A stretch of 64,000 bases of DNA from positions 1,798,001 through 1,862,000 of the forward strand of contig CP114122.1 in the NCBI GenBank assembly GCA_029959195.1. The letters run 5' to 3'. The notes beneath the pieces are model-generated. The model was given only the letters and a program-made list of their open reading frames with translations. It was not told where the DNA came from and did not search any database. Source of the DNA: Dictyophora rubrovolvata (taxonomy: Eukaryota; Basidiomycota; Agaricomycetes; Phallales; Phallaceae). Position 1 is the first letter of the stretch. Each line of letters starts with the position of its first letter. The translations under genes were made by a program, and so were the position numbers. Positions 47,320 through 58,992 of the stretch are shown here, piece after piece.

Positions 47320-49168
47320 ATGCAACAACTACCAGGGGATGTTCTACTTCAAATCTTTGAATGGCTGAGTGTTCGAGATATTCTTGCATTGCGCAGGGTC
47401 AGCATAAACGGTTATTTGTCTATCTCATCTATACTAAGCTTTGGTACTAGCTGAACCGATTCTTTCATAGTTTCACAAAGTTACCTAGTATTTGGCTTGC
47501 TTTACTTCGACGTCTAAAGCTCTCTCTTCCTCCATGCCAGCCTATACTCGATATTCCGGGTTATTCTACCGTCGAAGATTTCGTCTCTCGGTCGATGCGC
47601 TTTCAACAAAATTGGCGATGGAACTACAATCCATATCCAAAGCATTACACATTTAGTTTCCAACACCCAACCAGCGCTATGGTTTTTCTTCCGGGTGGAA
47701 ATCACATGGTCTCTCTACACGAGGGAAACAATAATATACAGGACTTGATAATCGTGTGGGACATGGCATCTCTCGGGAAACGAAATCATGTTGCAGTTGC
47801 CATGATACGTTCACGTACCGCGGTTGGGAAGCTTCAGGCTCGGTATGCCCTGGTAGACGGACATATTTCCCTTGTTATTGCATACGTCCGGCCGGCGGAT
47901 GAAGGGTATGTGTCTTTGGGATACCAAAAATTCTTTCCGCTTATCCGAATACTATCGACTTTAGCCGGACTACTGTTGTGGCAATGTCTACTCACCTAGC
48001 CGTGCTTAACGAGATGTCTCGTCTAGTCCCAGGTACCCACGTCTACGAGGAGTATATGAAGCGTAGTGCGGAACCGTTCCAGAATCTAATAGAAATATCG
48101 ACGCGATATTCCGTTGGAGCTATATCCCTAAATGAGATAGATGGTATACCTTTCCTCGCTGTGGTTCACCGGCCTCGTACGATTGTGCTGTATAATCTGG
48201 TCTCGAGAACTAGATCCCTTTTGAAGTTGCAAGTTTCAAAAGACTTCATGGACAAGGTAGGTCTGAGTATTATTACTCTTTCCGGCCAGGGTACTCAACC
48301 CATGATATTACAGAGACATAGTATTTGGTGTATCAAAATTCTTCCATCTCAGAAACAAATCCTCGTTGTCCGCGTTTTAATCGATACCGAAGTTGAATCT
48401 TCTGGTAATAATCCCGTTGTATTCGAACTCTATGATATCCCCCCTACCGCAAATGAAGATAGTCATGGCTTTAATAATAGCGAGGAATCACTTGCTACTC
48501 CAGTACAGCGCCGAGTCATATTAAATGAAAACGTTGAAGGATGCTATATTAGCGACGGAGATAATTCCTGGAACTTTAGGACTCATCCAGACAGCGATGT
48601 ACCCATGCTACACATGCTTACGCGAACACCTCCGCCACCCTTATCCATATTCATTGTTACCAAGGAAAAGCGTAGCTTCATTCACTTTATGTCGAATCCC
48701 GCGATTGGATCCACTGAGAACACGGGCTATTATTACGATTTGCCTGTCGTAGCTCATGCTCGTTATGACTGGGAAGAAATGGAATTTCCAGTGATTTATC
48801 CGGGGGGTTACCATTCTATCGTGATAATGCGACCAGCTTTATCTCAACCTCCGAACGGGATTTCTGTTCAACAGCTTTGCACGTACCGCACTCATCCATA
48901 TGAGTTTTCCGGTCCAGAAGACATCGGTTACTGTATGTCCAATCGATGTGAGAATTCGGATGGTGTGCAAATTAACTCTGATATGGGTCAGACAATTCAT
49001 AATCCTGTTCAAGGTCAAGCTATAAAGCACCCAGTCCTCCCTAAAGACTTGGCGCTATCTATGCGTAGGGGGACAAGATGTTTACAGTTCGATGAATGGT
49101 TAGGCAGATTGTTCATTGCTACCACAAGTGATCCTTGTTCAATTCATGTTTTGGATTGGTCCTTGTAA
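47320..49168 (+). CDS. F-box protein
   Basis: Probable substrate adaptor of an SCF ubiquitin ligase. Exons: 47320-47397, 47451-47905, 47965-49168 (578 aa). The F-box opens the protein: LPGDVLLQIFEWLSVRDILA, then LNRFFHSFTKLPSIWLALL. The acceptor at 47450 restores this continuous motif. The remaining ~520 residues carry no repeat I can name but alternate short hydrophobic strands with turns (DLIIVWDMASLGKR, RPRTIVLYNLVSRT, CSIHVLDWSL), consistent with a beta-propeller-like region. Basidiomycetes have large families of such F-box proteins with variable C-terminal parts. An in-frame ATG at 47215 would add 35 residues without homology. Target unknown. Confidence 0.85.
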
Positions 49169-50786
49169 TCAGCCCCCTTAAACCATCGGTTTAATTCTGA
49201 TGTGCCAATATCTCATGGTAAGATGGATTCATATCATAAATAGTGTGAAATTAATTGAGCTATTAATGATTTCAGTTCTTACACACTTTGTCATGGAACT
49301 CCAAGATGTTGTCTAGTTCATTATTGGTGAATACGAAAGAGAGTCTAACTCTGAATGCACTTGCTTGGGGAGAGGTATTGCTTAATATGGCTCGATTCAT
49401 AGACCAGAAGAGATTACTTGAAGAGCGATACTTTCAAACATGCCAGACTTTTACTCTTACTGTTTCGGACGCATACAGTATCAGGGTAGAACAGTCAAAC
49501 GAGCTATCTCATATTGAAATACTGTAGGCCTTTCGTTGACAACGCTGCGCAAGACCGAAATCGCATACCTGAAAAGCAGGCTTTAATATTTTTAATTGTA
49601 TGCTGTCCTCAACTTCGCAAATACTAAGGACGAAGGCGTTACGGAGATTTCTCCTCCTTATTAGTGCGTTCTACCTCACTTAGCGGAGAGAAAACAGGAA
49701 ATAAATGTCTGGAATTCTCATCTCGTACATGAATCTCCAAAACACTTTTTTACTCTAGAAGTAAATTGTCGGTGAGTAGATTTCTGAAATCGGGAAAGAA
49801 GTAATTTAGTAATAATCCACAACTACCTAGCCTCATCTGGTAATTTCACGGCAGCATTACACCTAAAATGCTTACCTCGAAAAAACAACCCATTCTAAAA
49901 AGACAAAAATCGTATGGTCCAGTGTTTTGAGAAACGAATTAGACCAAAAACTCTGCGACCTAGCATCACAGACATGGACGTTGATGGCTTGACTGAAGTT
50001 TCAGAATACGCCACTTTACGGGTCGATGTGGGAATCGGGGGGCCCTGTTAGGGCGGCGGGGATTAGTTGACATCGTCCCAGTGAGAGGTGTTGCTAAAAG
50101 AAGGTCAGATATATTCGGCAATAAAGAAAGATCGCGAGGATATATTGACAGAAATAATGATATACAATAACCGCACTGCCGTGAAGGTGGCGACCCTAGG
50201 CTTAGTGATAAGGAGATATTTGTGTTGGAGGTACGACACGATCACACTAGACGATAGATAGTAAATTAGAGTATATTACATACACATCACGCGTCGCGTC
50301 TAATAGCCTGAGGCGCCGGTCAAAACGTCTTTTGACCGTAGCGACGTTTTGACCGTAGCACCTCAGGTATGTAAACAACCTCTCTTAATATGACGTCTTT
50401 TGACAGTAGCACCTCAGTGCTCTTTCAACAATTTGATCATGATGTGCGTCTAGAATCCTGTTTATTAATAAGTCTGAGTCGCCCTTGGTTGCTTTAGTGT
50501 ATCTAAACAGCGCAATCTAAGAACATCTTAATATATATGAGAGACGGATTCCTAAGAACATTCCCTCATACTAACTTCGGTATTTTCTAATCCTAAAGCT
50601 GCGTTGTGCACTCGTCACCAACATGTGCAGGGTACCGTGACGGCGCATTCGTAAGAGAGAACTCCTGTTAAAGGCAAGACTGGCTAATGAAGCACGCTGA
50701 CTGGCAACATCTAACTCGAATATACTTGACAATAAGATTGTTTACATACATGCTCAGGCTGGACACAATTGAATGAACATTCTGGA
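49169..50786. other. Intergenic region with a foldback repeat
   Basis: About 1.6 kb. A small frame at 49288-49527 (79 residues) has no relative I know and sits in AT-rich sequence. The notable element is the inverted and direct repeat cluster at 50307-50417, described separately. No transposase-like frame is present. Confidence 0.45.
50307..50417. repeat. Foldback element with three related repeat units
   Basis: A left arm (50307-50329, CCTGAGGCGCCGGTCAAAAC and on) pairs imperfectly with a right arm (50343-50367, ending CACCTCAGG) around a 13-base loop. The core TTTTGACCGTAGC occurs in the loop and again in the right arm, and a third direct copy lies at 50392-50417 (GACGTCTTTTGACAGTAGCA). 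The hairpin would be stable. It may be the end of a small non-autonomous DNA element or a regulatory structure. No target-site duplication could be confirmed. Confidence 0.65.
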
Positions 50787-51347
50787 TCAGTCACGACCAG
50801 GCTTCGTCCTTGGTGTTTCGGTATTGGGGAATTTCGGCAACCATTCTAGCCTATTTTTATGGTAATACTCAATCTCCGGAGGCTTATGTTCAAAACTCTC
50901 AAGCGCGCTATAAAAGACTGCCATGGTCCGCCCAAAATCGCCATTCGTGTTGAACAGAGGGGATGCACAATTTGAACAAGAATGGCGAGGAAGATTATTT
51001 CCCGAGTCTTGGGCTTCATCTACGTATACATGGATTAAGCTTTCTCCAGTCAAGATACGATGACTCTAAGGGTGATTGTTCGTTGGCGGGTGAAATGATC
51101 GGATTACAAAAGCAAGCTTGGGGTCGACGGACCTGTGCAGGGAATACTACATTGGTTGTAAAAGCAGTCCCCGTGTATCGCTTGCAATTTGAGCAATGGC
51201 AGCATGTTACGCTGTAATCGTTCTACATTAGTTTTCCTCTAGGCTGCGTTGTAAAGACACTTACGCGATTGGTTCGGCGTTGATCTCGAACGTCACTTTT
51301 CCACACAGACATCGGCCTTTGAATGGTGGTGAAGGATTGCTGCTCAT
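50787..51347 (-). CDS. GFA / CENP-V family zinc-binding protein
   Basis: Member of the glutathione-dependent formaldehyde-activating enzyme (GFA) fold family, also called CENP-V/Mss4-like. Exons (minus): 51347-51265, 51211-51133, 51065-50787 (146 aa, usual length). The zinc ligands are visible: GRCLCGKVTFE, VTCCHCSNCKRYTG and HSCSNCASPLF. The ending FYSALESFEHKPPEIEYYHK, LEWLPKF is also typical. Function in formaldehyde detoxification is often claimed for this family but is poorly tested, so a general GSH- or zinc-dependent enzyme is the safe label. Divergent from ATG27. Confidence 0.9.
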
Positions 51348-51848
51348 TAGAGATGCAATAAAACACAATAGTCGTACGATTCAGAAGTCCGCCAAGCTTA
51401 GGCCTATGTGACCCTTGATTCACACTGCAGCATTCTCCTACCAGTAAATGACTCAGATATTATTAATAATAGCTTAGAATATTGACAAATCACCTCGAGC
51501 TATGACCCTCGGTGGTGCTCGTGACGTGGGTGAGATGCGATTTCAGCGCCTGGTTCCATTTCGGGCCACTGTGCTCCAATTGGCGATCACGTGAGTATGG
51601 GAAGCAAAGAAATGCCGGGGCTATCAGGGGCTATCTCTCCTATGATATGGATCCAAATTGGTCAAGGCCTTTTTTTGCTCTCCTCCTTTGCAAATCTGAA
51701 CTCTCATTTTGGTGGGTGCGTTCCACGGTGTCGTCAATAACGTTGTCTAAGCAAAATTTAGAGCCTGAACCCCGAGGTCACGACAACTCTGAAGGCTAAT
51801 ATTTCTAATTGTCCAACTCGGCCCGCCTCGTGGTCAATAACTTAAACC
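51348..51848. other. Divergent promoter region between the GFA-like gene and ATG27
   Basis: About 500 bp with no supported gene. The plus frame at 51512-51799 has no relative and lacks fitting splice sites. Confidence 0.45.
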
Positions 51849-53279
51849 ATGAATAGTATCACCGTCTTCATTGTGCTATCTCTCTGCGCGGTGCCCGGTT
51901 TTTGCCTTCAATGCAAATTCGGTCTTGGTCCATATACTTACGACATATGTCCTCTTATTCTCACTGCAGAGAACTCTTCAACAGGAAGGGTGATGCATGT
52001 TCAGCAATATGGAGAATTATCATCAACAGCTAAGCAAATCGCTACCTACGATATAGATCTAGGCGGGGACGGTTTATACTATGATCCCTCCCTACCCGCG
52101 TCACAACAGGTAAGCATTTTTGCCTAATGGCCACCATCGGCCCCAATGACGCCCTTTTCTTACAATCGCATGTGCGCCCCCCCCCCCCCTTTTTTTTCGC
52201 TAGTGTCCCGAAGGAACGTGGATATGCATGAAAAGTATGCCAAGGCTTAGTACCTCTCGCTAATCGATCCTAATAACACATTACATTCCAGTCCTGTCTA
52301 ATGCACAGCCCGATAATCCTTCCGATAATCCGGAAGTCATGCAGGCCCTTCCGCTAGCAGGCAATATCCAATATAATGGCTTCCATGGCAGAGTGGACGC
52401 CGAGGCCCATTTATCTATACCAGATGCAGAATTCGGTATACGTATGCGACTCTCCCCTAAATCATTCACATAACACTGGTTGCTTATACATGTTGTCTAG
52501 CCTCGTTAGATATAATCTTGAAGGGAGGCTATTATTTATCACAACCTCAAAGGGCCCAATTCTCGTTTATATGCGATGAAAACGCTCAAGAGCTTACCCT
52601 CCCCACCATAAAAGAACCAACACCCACTTCCTTCGCGTCAGGGGCTCGGCCTGAGGATAGCGATGCCGACACACATATTTTTACATGGCGGTCTCGCCAT
52701 GCATGCCCTATCAAAGGAGATATCACATTATCTCAGCCACCCGCCCCTTGGTGGTCATCCTTTTTCAACGATGAAACTCCACAAGAAGAAACTTCTGGTC
52801 TCCGTCCCAATAAGGGAAGGACCGCCGGAATCGTCATTGGCTCTCTGTATGTTTAGCCATTTTGATTCCATTCCCACATGCCCTTACTAAACAAAAAAAA
52901 ATCACTTTTCTTTTTTGGCAGCGCCGGGGCGTGCGTCCTCTTGAGTGGGGTGTATTATCTACACTCTCGACGACGTTCGAAAGCGTACGATACGCCTTCT
53001 CTTCAAGAACAGTTTATCCAGTGGCTCAGCGTCCCGGCACATTATCTACAACAAATCCCAGTATCCTCTATATCGTTCTCTTCTATTCGTTCCTTCGTGA
53101 CTAAACCTTTCTCGAGGAGAAATAGCACACGCCGATACCGGTACCATCCTCTTTTCGCCGAAGAATATGAAATTCAGGACAGAGATGATGAAGATGGCGC
53201 AGTCGTCGACTTACAAGCACAGCAGACGGCACCTCGGATCAAGGCATCTCGCGGCAGCATGGGATACGGAAGCATCTAA
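51849..53279 (+). CDS. ATG27: Autophagy protein ATG27-like (type I membrane, MRH-type luminal domain)
   Basis: Single-pass membrane protein that helps Atg9 traffic in yeast. Exons: 51849-52109, 52204-52234, 52292-52435, 52501-52846, 52922-53279 (379 aa). A signal peptide (ITVFIVLSLCAVPGFCLQC) is followed by the cysteine-bearing luminal domain: YDICPLIL, CPEGTWICMK, LKGGYYLSQPQRAQFSFICD and FTWRSRHACP, the last being the mannose-6-phosphate-receptor-like mark. One membrane span follows (TAGIVIGSLAGACVLLSGVY), then a cytosolic tail with YHPLFAEEYEIQ, a possible tyrosine sorting motif. The first intron contains a run of 13 C then 8 T (52177-52197) just before its acceptor. Confidence 0.9.
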
Positions 53280-53708
53280 ACTACCTACAATTTGGGTGTC
53301 TTCCTTCTCCGTACTTCCACACACACCTTATTTCTTTATGAAGTTGTAATTTAAATCAGACCTTCGATGTTTGCTTTATATGTGATGATGATGTAGAATT
53401 TATACTTGCCAAATTTACGATGTTGTATGTCTGTACAGATATGTATTAATTTTCTTTGTTCTTTGATTATTGGATATGCTAAGAACGTGGGTGGAACTTC
53501 TGCACCGGCATCATTTTAGGCACCTTCGGATTTTAGCAAAAGAAATTGGACGAAGCTCGACTTAAACTATTCTTAAATTGGATTCATTTAGAATGCAAGA
53601 ACGGGTAGTACCTAAGCATACAATTTATTTTAAATTCAAATTTGGGCAGATTCTGTCGCATATCATGATGTCATTGTGATGTAACACAAACTTTCAAAAG
53701 GTCACTCT
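53280..53708. other. Convergent 3' region between ATG27 and the glutathione reductase gene
   Basis: About 430 bp, AT-rich, no gene seen. Confidence 0.45.
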
Positions 53709-55149
53709 TCAGAGAGGTTCAATATTTGGGACGGGTCCAAGTGGGACAACGCGGGTTGGGTTGATCTTGTAGGAACACGAGTCAGTCGTTTATTATATAT
53801 AGAAAGTCAGGAGTGGTTATACCGTCGTATGAGACCAATAGTAATGCGTTTTGATGTGGTCGAAATCAGTGGTAGATTGGAATGCATCATCCTTCCAGTA
53901 AAGATTCTTGAGCCATCTGAAATGGATAATAATAAAAAAACATGATACGAGAGACAAGCAAAAACCTTGCTTTACTTACCTGTTTATGTTAGGGTAACCC
54001 CCACGAATGGTACGGTAGTTGCATTTGAAATGTCCATGGTAAACGGGATCGAAACGAATCTATCCAAATGTTATCAGACATTCAAACCTCATGTCAAAGC
54101 AATAGGAATATAAAATACAATGGTCGTGTATAAACGGATGTCGGCCTCGGTAAGGCGATTCCCAATAAGATAATCCTTGCCTTGTAGAATTGTTTCGATC
54201 CGATCGAGAGATTCAAATAGGGGTTTAACAGCGGCTTCATAGGCTTCTTGAGTCCTCGCAAAGCCAGATTTATATACGCCATCTGCACAATGAACATTAG
54301 AAAAACAAAAAAATGACGTTACTATGTGAAAAAGGACGCTTACTGTTAACAGTATCGTAGATCCACGTGTTAATTTCGTCTATATCTTTTGCAAGGTCTG
54401 AAGGATAGAAATTGAGAGCGACCTTGTCGGGACTAATCAGATCGTTGAATTCGGTGTTGAACATCCGGATAATCTCGGAACTTTCGTTATTCACAATTGC
54501 TCCAGTCTCTTTGTCCCACAAAACGGGGACTGTAAATCTGTAATGAAATCATTAATCACCGTGTATATGCGAGTTGCAATGTGGCGGATCATTCACCTTC
54601 CACTATATTCGGGTTCAGTTTTGAGATAGATATCTTTGACGTGGTTGGAATTGTTAAGAGGATCTGTAGTTGCTCCAGGGAATTCATCAGCGTTGGAAAA
54701 TGGCCAACCGTCGGAGCCCATTCTTGGTGAAACCACGCTAACGGCTGTTGATTATAATTAGCATCAAAATAGTCAGGGACTAGCTAGACAAAGACTTCGA
54801 ACAGATCAAATTTTCCAATCCTTTAAGTTTGCGCACAATCAAGGTTCTGTGCGCCCATGCTAGAAGTCAGGGTTTTTTAGAATGATGAGACCGATCATAG
54901 CAAGGGAAGGGTACGAACGACAAGCTAGAGACACGTAGAGATGGTATCTGCCTGCACAAGTTATATGAATACAACAGAATGCGCAAACGAGAGAAAAGGG
55001 ATTGTACGCTACAGACCTGCCTCAGGAGGATATTGACTGCCTTTCTGAATGCTATTTCTGAACGAAGAAGGAGCACGATTGAAAGATCCATCCTTGCTAA
55101 TCGGATTCCCTTTGTTAATATCAGATTGTGAGGATGTATCTCGGACCAT
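53709..55149 (-). CDS. ECM4: Glutathionyl-hydroquinone reductase (ECM4/GTO-like)
   Basis: Glutathione transferase of the Xi/omega-like class that reduces glutathionyl-hydroquinones. Exons (minus): 55149-55017, 54951-54919, 54859-54803, 54744-54597, 54537-54344, 54282-54119, 54059-53980, 53916-53823, 53765-53709 (319 aa). The catalytic CPWA motif (Cys55) in [19 protein letters not shown] is joined from two exons. Other marks: [56 protein letters not shown] and [20 protein letters not shown]. The upstream frame stays open to 55245 but without an ATG. Divergent from MAM33. In wood-decay fungi such enzymes may act on lignin-derived quinones; that is inference. Confidence 0.94.
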
Positions 55150-55698
55150 TTGCTGTGAGCTTATCGAGGAGAAAGACTGAAGGGGTCCCGGTGTGGTTGT
55201 TGGGGATGTCGCAGATGGGAATAGAAGTGACCCGCGTTGCGTCACTAGTATCTCACAAGGTCTTACATGATGGAAATGGTGCTGTCTTACAAACCCAGGG
55301 CAAGATGTCGCAATTGATTTCTAAGACAAAGTTTAGAATTCAACAATAATTAGTTATTATTGGTCAGTATATCTGACTTACAGTTTGCTTCAAGAGCCTC
55401 ATTCTGACTGCCATTCTGGACATATGATTTCTCGGACTCGGAGCTATGGCAGGCGCGTCAAAAAGGAAAAGCGCGGAATGACCTGTACCTACATAACTAA
55501 TTAAATATATTTTCCTTGCGGGTGGAGGTTTGAAATTTTTGAGAAAATGTAGAGAAAAGCGGCAGCTCGACGCATCGTTTTTCACGAATAATTTCAAAAA
55601 CGCGGAAGAGACGGCACCGACGTGCGGAGTTTTGAACCCACATTTGCCGGTCAAAAAATCTTGCAAGTACTACGCGCACTTCCGCTTTCACTCTAACT
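55150..55698. other. Divergent promoter region between ECM4 and MAM33
   Basis: About 550 bp. The minus-strand frame that spans 55497-55850 is the mirror of the MAM33 presequence exon and is not taken as a gene. Confidence 0.45.
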
Positions 55699-56867
55699 AT
55701 GTCTTCCTTTGCTATTCGCTCTTTTTCCAACTGCTCGAGAAACCTTTTAAATTGCTCTTCTCGTTCAACGTTCCGAACCTTCTCCTCGGTTCCGCGGAGT
55801 GCATTGCGTCCAGCAGTTTGGAATACCCGTTCATTTTCAGCGAGTGTCACTGTAAAGGCCGGTTCGGGCGCAAGTTAGGAGTCCCTTTTTTTTCTTCAGA
55901 AGAGGTATTTGATGCTTACTATTTTGTTCTAATTTCACAGCCGACTTGCGACTTTCTCAAAAGCTCCAAGAGGAGATTCAATATGAAAAAGAGAATACCT
56001 CCAAAGAACAGGATCCTCCAGAATTCCTGGCCGCATTCCTTGCTGAAAAAGTTTGGAAGGTAGAAACTATTGTTGCTTTATTTTACAAAGATCTTTTTCA
56101 ATCATTTATGCTAGATAGAAACTACGGCTGGAAGTGACGAAGTAGCGTTAACGCGTACTTTCGGCAAAGAACAGTAAGAATTCGCTTGTGGACTGCTAAA
56201 GCTCGGATTTATTTTTGGTACTTAGTATCAAAGTGATGTTCACAATCGCAGATTTGGATGCCATAACGGAGGATCAATTCCTCCCCGAAGAGAATGAGGA
56301 GGGCAGCGAAGGAGACGCAGAGGAGGAGGTTTCACCTTCTCAACCTATTCGGGTTTCTATTACAATCACAAAGGCAAGTATCTGTAACCGAACGTCACTG
56401 CGAACCTTCTGAATTTGTTTTTCATAAACGCAGGACGGTTCCGATGGAGCTCTCAGTCTAGATGCGACTTGCCAAGACGGCGTGTTCGTCACAGAGAACG
56501 TTGCATATTATTCGGATCCGAAACTTGCTTGCGAATTAACCGCAGAAGCCGATTGGAAACGTCGAGGAATGTACATGGGCCCTCAGGTAACTGATTTCAC
56601 CCTGCATTATCATAAATACACGTTTTGCTTATAATATATCTACCCTGAAGTTTGAGCATCTCGATATCGGCGTTCAGGACGAATTTGAAGGTTTTCTAAG
56701 GGAACGTGGCATCTCCGAGGGACTTGCGTTGTTCATACCGGAGTATGCGGAACATAAAGAGCAAAAGGTAAACCGTTTAGGTCTGCTTCTCCTTATGGAT
56801 CGCTAAGTATATTCTTCAGGAATATGTAACATGGTTACAAAACGTCAGAAACTTCATTGATGCATGA
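55699..56867 (+). CDS. MAM33: MAM33 / p32 (C1QBP) mitochondrial matrix protein
   Basis: Acidic trimeric matrix protein of the p32 family, involved in mitochondrial translation and respiration. Exons: 55699-55873, 55941-56059, 56115-56173, 56226-56373, 56434-56586, 56651-56767, 56820-56867 (272 aa). The N-terminus (MSSFAIRSFSNCSRNLLNCS) is a matrix presequence. The mature part has QEEIQYEKENTSKEQDPPEF, an acidic loop (EENEEGSEGDAEEEV), then SDGALSLDATCQDGVFVTEN, RGMYMGPQFEHLD and the end ALFIPEYAEHKEQKEYVTWL. Intron 4 (56374-56433) begins with GC (AAAG|GCAAGT); the GT four bases later breaks phase. Family certain. Confidence 0.94.
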
Positions 56868-57384
56868 GGGTGACGACGATTAAAAAAGAGTGGTTTACAC
56901 TCTGATGACTGTACTATATTCTCCTTGACCCCAATATATATTTCATGCTCATCACTGCTCTATCGACATTTCACCGAACCCCACTTCCTGTTTAGCCTTT
57001 ATCGGAAATAAGAACCATTGCTCATTATGCAGTAATTCCATTTGCCTAACCCGGTTCTGCAATATCGGCCGAAGCAGTCCGGTACGGCCTAGATAAAGAA
57101 TTTCTACTATCGTTGTCGCGCTAAACACGTTTTATCAGGTACATGTTTATTGCTTCTGTATCTTCGCGAAGCAACGACTAACAAAAAAACCAAGATCACC
57201 GACCGGGTAAACTAATACGGCGTTTGCTGAGACAATGAAACAAGTGCAATATCTAATCGCGGATGCAATTCTTGGAAAGATAGATCTCGCCAGAATTAAA
57301 AAAACACGTGAAAGATGACCAATATGATATATATAGCCTTGGGACCCGTACGATATGTTTCACTAGTTGCTTGAAGACGAAACT
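56868..57384. other. Region between MAM33 and the perilipin-like gene
   Basis: About 520 bp, 3' end of MAM33 and promoter of the next gene. No gene seen. Confidence 0.45.
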
Positions 57385-58819
57385 ATGTCTGAATACACCT
57401 CCATCTCGCGTGTAACTCACATTCCATTTGTCGAGACGGGAATTGCAACCGTTCATTCGACCCTTTCCTCGACACCTATCCTTCGCACTCCGTATGCTAT
57501 ATCTTTGTCCGTAAGCAGCAAACTTGCACCGTTGGTCCATTCGGTCTGTGCCCATTATCCTTTGGCACCACTCATTCACGTTGGGGACAAGGCTGCCAAC
57601 AAAACTCTGGATATTGCTCAGGGGACATGGCCGTATCCCTTTCAGACGTATCCCGAACAAATGTGGAAGGACGTTCAGTCTGCTGCCAAGAACGTAGACC
57701 AAGTGGGTAATTGACACTACTATCTGATATCTTAACCTCTAAGCACTGGTCTGTATATAAAGAAGTTTACCCCTATCGTGGACACATTCTCTACTATGGT
57801 CACTAAAATATCTGGCAACAACCTTGAAGTTGGCAAGAATAAGGACAATACATACCAATTCCAACGCGCTTATACTCTCCTGCAAGCCATTAAAGATGAT
57901 CTTGTCCGTTCGACTGACGAACAAGCGACCATCATGTAAATTCACTGGAATCTGTGTATCACCTTCCTACTTACGTTCTTTTTACAGAAAGAGTATACAT
58001 GCTGTTTTAACACGTGCTACGGAACAAAGTGGTATAATAATTGAAGCAATTCTGTCTCGCAGCGAAGACGCTGCCTATAAAACTCAAGAACTCGGACGCT
58101 CCGTTCTTACCGAATTGGAGAGACTTCCTGTAAGCTCACTAAAGATCTCGTTCAATGGTTGCTGTTCTGACGTGTTTTAAACAGCCTCTTTTGGCTGCCT
58201 TGAGCTCTAGTACTTCCACAAATCTTAGGGACACGATCAACTCGTTACGTAGCACACTGTATGCTGATGAACCATGGACTCAAAAGTTACCCAAGGTCAA
58301 AAACACCCTTCAAGACGGTATTAAAGATGTTATCGAGGATGTTTTTACCAGAGTAACTTTCCTCTTTATTACATGATTCAGCATGACTGACTGAATCATC
58401 CTCCACAGGTCCACGAAGTAATCGACGATATTCGTACCCCCAGTGCCACCACATCTCCTGTTACGCGTCCTGATGAGGAACCTGCTGAAGAAGCAGACAA
58501 ACGCGGGAAAAAGCTTAAAAGTAAAAACACTCGAATTGTTACGAATGTTCGTACCGGTGGAACTACTCTTAACATGTCAGAAGATACTAGTTCGTAAAGT
58601 CTTGAAAACGGATGTATATTTCTATAAGCTCTAAATTTAAACCCCCCGATAGGTTTGGCCTCTAAAAAATATATTGAGTCTGTTAAAAATTATGACTCTA
58701 AAGAAAGTACCCCCGAAAAGAAAGTTTTTAAAAAGAAAAAACGTCAGGAATCGGGGCAATCACCCTTTGAGAACGAAAACATTTCTGTAGTTGGAGGTCC
58801 TCTCACTCAGCCTCATTGA
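57385..58819 (+). CDS. Perilipin-like lipid-droplet protein (MPL1/CAP20-like)
   Basis: Probable lipid-droplet coat protein related to fungal MPL1/CAP20. Exons: 57385-57702, 57763-57935, 57988-58129, 58185-58352, 58409-58589, 58653-58819 (382 aa). The N-terminal part has the PAT-like pattern with long amphipathic stretches (ISRVTHIPFVETGIATVHST, YPLAPLIHVGDKAANKTLDI, WPYPFQTYPEQMWKD). The centre is helical (FQRAYTLLQAIKDDLVRSTD, EAILSRSEDAAYKTQELGRS). The C-terminus is Lys-rich (KKVFKKKKRQ) and probably disordered. The last intron uses a weak donor (ACTA|GTTCGT) dictated by phase. Family resemblance is good but not as strong as for the enzymes. Confidence 0.8.
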
Positions 58820-58992
58820 GGTGGCTGTCAATATTTATAGTGAAATTTTTACATGGTTTCTCTGCACATCCAACTATATAAAACATAAACTAGTTCGCCA
58901 TTATAGAATTATACTTTACAATACAGATACGTCTAAAAAATAAGTAACGCCCAATTTTACGACAAATAATAACCTTGGGGGGCGACGGGCTG

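Noticed and set aside
49288-49527. A 79-residue plus-strand frame after the F-box gene
   Set aside because: No relative and no sign of being a further exon; the F-box gene already ends at a clear stop.
55497-55850. A 117-residue charged minus-strand frame
   Set aside because: It is the mirror of the MAM33 presequence exon and adjacent promoter; the plus-strand gene explains the region.
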